Source of the DNA: Antitrichia curtipendula
Taxonomy: Eukaryota; Streptophyta; Bryopsida; Hypnales; Leucodontaceae
Direction of reading: 5' to 3'
Length of the DNA stretch: 64,000 bases
NCBI GenBank assembly: GCA_951230915.1
Contig: OX579642.1
Span: forward strand, 8,246,001-8,310,000
A program made the position numbers and the translations under genes. Below, in pieces: positions 60,332-64,000 of the stretch; positions within the stretch are counted from its first letter, which is position 1, and each line of letters starts with the position of its first letter. The notes under the pieces are model-generated. The model saw only the letters and a program-made list of their open reading frames with translations, was not told the origin of the DNA and searched no databases.

Positions 60332-62762
60332 AGGTGGCACCCCAAATGTGCCACTAACTCAAAAGTGCCATCATCTCAACTCTGGCTAGATTCATGACCG
60401 TGCTTGTTTTGTTTGTTTTGTGTTTCTTATGTAAAAAGACAAAAGATATTGGAAATTAGTGATAATTTTTTTTGAAAAGTCATACTCTGCTTGAGTTCGC
60501 CGGGGACCTACTCCTCTGGTTTATTGTATTGTTTCCCCTATCAATGGAAATGGTCCATGTGTTTCAAGAAAAGAAAAAAGAAAAAAAGTGTCATCATCAC
60601 TTTGGGTACATCTCCAAAATCAATACATACCTATGTGGAAGAAACAATTCACCAAAATCAATATAGTAACCACATCTAAAATCGCACAACTAAGCAATTC
60701 AACATGGTTGTTGTTATTATATTTAAAAACTTTTGGTGGGATCTTATTGGAATTCAAAAGGGGATCCTAGATTCTCTAAGAATGCATTTTTAAGACACCA
60801 TATGAATAAACTACAAATTTTCAAAGTGTTGAAAATAGGGTTTAGGATAACCAATCATAGACTCTCATAAATAGTGAAAGTACATTTTAGGTAAGAATCT
60901 AGCCTATGGAGTTTTAGAAAGTATGTGATTTAAGGTGCAATTATCTTATGTACCTATGGAAGAAACAATTTTAGAACAATATCCAAATGTTGCATTCTTT
61001 GGTGCATCGGAACTTCCTTTCACTTGCCAATAAGAAAATATGAAAAATTGACAAATCTAATAATAGAACTATGTACAATAGCAAAAAGTGATCATTTGGG
61101 AAGTAATCGCCTTATAGATGACTTCAATCTCATTTCCCTATTCACTACTTCCCATTGTCACATCCAACAAAATAGGGTACCACTAAATTCAAGAAGCTAA
61201 TCCCTTATTATGATCTTAGTGCATTATCCCCACCACCTCAAACTTACCTCCCCTAAAGACAAGCAAGTCACCATGAAAATCATCTTTTTTGATACTATGT
61301 GAATCATTTGCTTAAGAAAGCACTCATTGGAAGTCAAATTGTTGTGCAAGACCTTCACACAAAATTACAAGAATTAACATCTTCCAATTTCTATCCTACA
61401 TAGAAGGATTCTCTGTCATACATTTGACACCATGCCATTGTTCCAAGGTTACCCCCCCCCCCCCAAAAAAAAAACCACAAACCCATCACTATAACTATAA
61501 TCATCAGCTGTAAAATTAACCCCTGATAAGATGAATTTTTGCACTTCTCAAATTCTCATTTCCACAGCCCCCCTGATGTCGTTCATGGGGCGCTTCTCGA
61601 GTTATTTCATTAATTGAGACCAGAGAGGGGATACGTGGCAGCAGGTGAGAGGTTCATCAGTTTTTAATAAGCTTAATCATAAGACCCCATTAACAGCAAT
61701 GCAAAAATGAAGAGAAAGTGATTTGCTATGCCCTCTGAGTGGTTGTAGTCTGCAATTATACTGATCAACGGATTTGGTGAATCTTCCATTAAATTTGAGC
61801 GTCTCGTAAGGTAAAGTCTGTTTCTTTCATTCATTCCATTCACGCAGTCAATGAGCAATCTTTTTCATATCCTAAATAAACTTTGTCTACTTAACTTTAA
61901 AAAATATATATATATATTATTTTTGTAATCTATATCTCTCAGACAGTCCTTTTCGCTTCTGCTAATTGTTTTTCCCTCCTGCCAGTCACATTCACATTCA
62001 GACTTAAGACATAATTGCGGCAAGAAGTACCAAAAATAAAATGACACATCTTCATAAACTGGAGCCTGATTTGTACCATTTCATTTTAAAAAAGAAATGA
62101 CATTTTCAGAGAGTACCGGTAGTTGCAGTGAAATAAATTCGATATGAAGGGTACTCTCTCCTGGTGTAAATGTTCCAGCATCACCCTCTTGCACCCCCAG
62201 TGATGTCATTCATAAAACGAATGACAAGACATATTAATGAGTGTCTGCTGTAAAGTCTGTAAAAAAAGATCCTAAGCGATTCGAAGTCCTGGCAAAACCA
62301 GTTGCAGCATCGGCCAATCAGTTACCAACTTCCTAAATGATCAAAGTGGAAGTTGGAAACAAACAAAAAGAGAGAGAGAAGTAAAAGAAGAAAAAAATGG
62401 GATGCTGTCTTCGAACTTCGGCTCCTCCTCCAAAACTGTAGTCTTGTCATTCGTAGCTTAAGCCTGTAGTAGTAATAAAAAAAAATTCTGTGAAAAAAAC
62501 TAACTAGAGCCTGTAGTATTGTCCGAGTTTTCGCCGTCCCCCTCCCCCTTTCAAAAAAACACAAAACAAGTCTGATGTGTTACTTAACTTGCACCTCAAT
62601 CCCTGCCCATATATTACATCTACCTAAAGGAGTGTCTGGCTGACAAGAGAGATAAAAGCGCAGAGTCCGTGCAGCACAGACAGAATAACAAGAATGAGCA
62701 GTCACAGCAGTTATGAGTGGGATTCTCTCTCCACCAAATTGGAGTCGAATTCTTCACTTCGT
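60332..62762. other. spacer and probable 3' flank of the SAP30-like gene
   Basis: To about 61.5 kb this is AT-rich, with a repeat fragment shared with 4200-4270 and a C12/A10 homopolymer junction near 61453. From about 61.5 kb the composition is more balanced, consistent with gene-flanking or 3' untranslated sequence of the minus-strand gene that ends at 62763. No further exon was identified. Confidence 0.4.
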
Positions 62763-64000
62763 CTATGGATGTGCAACCTGCGGCTGTGTCATGTTGGAGC
62801 TTGGAAACGATTGCTGCTTCTTCAGGAAAAAGGCGAAGGAAAGTAGAGTCTCATTCTCCTCCACAACCTGGGGAAAAAATAATTGGTTTCATGTGAGAGA
62901 CGGTTTAATTGTATACCAACATTCAATTGCGGTGTGTACTGTCCAATTATTAGACAAAAAAACAACAGTGCGAATGGTGTGTGCAAAGGAGACGTACCTG
63001 AGCTGCAAAATGCTGTGCAACAGCTGGAACAAGCTCCTCCTAAGACACAGCAAGTAAACATTCCAATTAGAAAGTACAAACAAGAATCAGGAAGCTAATT
63101 CTAATTCCTTAGACAGTTCGAGAATTTGCGAGGTGAGATTCCAGGAATTACTTATAGCTTCTTAGTGTCGAAACTGAAAATAGAAAGTCTACATTGGAAG
63201 CTCAGAACCTATTATTGCAACCTCCAAGACATTACTTTTACTGTACAAAAATGATTCATGTCTACTGCAATGAATATGGAAGTAGACAATTTTAGACAAT
63301 TAAACAGGTAGAGGCTAGATTATTCCTGAATACCTTGCAGCTGCTTGACACTTCCCTTAAATTGTACACACGACGGTACTTCTTCAACGAAGATGTCTGT
63401 CCACAAAACAAAAAGAGTACGATGTTCAGATCACAAACAGAGACCAACATTATCAAGACGATATCAAAAAGTAAAAAACAAGGCAATGGACTGACCTCAA
63501 GTTTAGAAAGATCAACTTGCAGAGGTCGTCTTGTGCTTCTCAAAGACGGTGGCATCTTCGACTTTTGTTCAATCTCCTGCAGAATAATCTTAAACCAGTT
63601 AATTCAACCATTCATTAAAAAAAGAGAGTCCTGTAGTGCCAAGAGAATTGAAACTAAATGTAAAGGAGCCGCTCACCGATGAACTGTTATCGACGTATGT
63701 CTGACCGGAAGCAGGAACAGGCTGCTGCTCTTGAACAGGCAAGCGGCCACAGCGAGGCTTTTTCTCCCCAAATTCATGCGCATTCTGAATATCAATGTAT
63801 GGATTCAATGCAAATCCACATTTCATTAACAACATCACTCTAATTTATTTATTTTCAAACCATACAACACATCCTCTACCTAAAACGAAACATGAACATT
63901 TGCAACAGAACATTGAGACAGGAAAAGGACAAACCTCTCTGCAGCTGGGACAGAGATAATACGCCGTAGAATCCACTTGATTTCCTGCATTAATTTCGCA
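62763..64000 (-). CDS. SAP30-like subunit of a Sin3 histone deacetylase complex, 3' part
   Basis: Six exons on the minus strand, all phase 0 with AG/GT borders: 64000-63935 (continues off the window), 63784-63677, 63576-63496, 63396-63334, 63039-62998, 62867-62763 (TAG). About 154 residues are visible. The first exon has a Cys-rich segment (CEINAG...LCPSCRE). Later exons give PLQVDLSKLE, TSSLKKYRRVYNL, EELVPAVAQHFAAQ and VVEENETLLSFAFFLKK. This series matches the SAP30 C-terminal Sin3-binding domain known as DLSKLE...L.RY...NL...eLv..v..HF..Q, and in plants the AFR1/AFR2 proteins. Such proteins bridge Sin3-type corepressors to histone deacetylases in the nucleus. The aromatic WRYWRHF-type segment is replaced by KKYRRVY. 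The start lies outside the window. Confidence 0.65.

Overview
The window looks like nuclear DNA of a land plant. It carries a plant-type leucine-rich-repeat receptor kinase (LRR-RLK), split by a GT-AG intron inside the kinase domain, and a multi-exon SAP30-like chromatin gene cut by the right edge. Between them are tens of kilobases of AT-rich, repeat-dominated DNA. Coding exons are much richer in GC than the spacers. The window alone does not fix the species; a large, transposon-rich, possibly non-flowering plant genome is my guess.

Layout. 1-12.5 kb: gene-free repeat mosaic with one SINE-like element, TTAA-bounded non-autonomous elements, a palindrome-bearing MITE and a 75-bp minisatellite. 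12.5-19.9 kb: GC-rich upstream region and the LRR-RLK gene (14071-18852, two exons, about 1235 aa), whose intron is filled by a tandem repeat of about 140 bp. 20.4-20.9 kb: CACTA-like MITE with an internal hairpin. 22.7-27.3 kb: more TTAA-type repeat copies. 27289-42422: a 15.1-kb Mutator-like element. 42.4-62.7 kb: repeats again, including a 4.1-kb mariner/Stowaway-like insertion inside a TTAA-bounded element. 62763-64000: 3' part of a SAP30-like gene on the minus strand.

The main discovery is the 15.1-kb Mutator-like element. It has terminal inverted repeats (17 bp perfect core), a perfect 13-bp flanking direct repeat, and a paralogous empty site elsewhere in the window. On the plus strand it carries a two-exon transposase (GCM-like zinc cluster, RNase-H-like core, C-terminal SWIM finger) broken by two nonsense codons. 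On the minus strand it carries a gene of at least ten exons. That gene's last exons encode a domain resembling beta-class (N6-adenine/N4-cytosine type) DNA methyltransferases, with an altered catalytic motif IV and one apparent homopolymer frameshift. Five long hairpins with different arms share the palindromic centre AGTCGGATCCGACT (one copy with a single change). They sit only inside this element, in introns or probable introns. This could be a transposon carrying its own DNA-modification-related factor, analogous in concept to VANDAL anti-silencing genes, but now decaying.

Most of the remaining spacer is a patchwork of related non-coding elements that begin TTAACCC(C)TAAAGG or TTAACCCCTCA and end with the inverse. 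This resembles piggyBac-type termini and TTAA target duplications. Several copies recur in both orientations, which lets insertions be dated relative to one another from this window alone.
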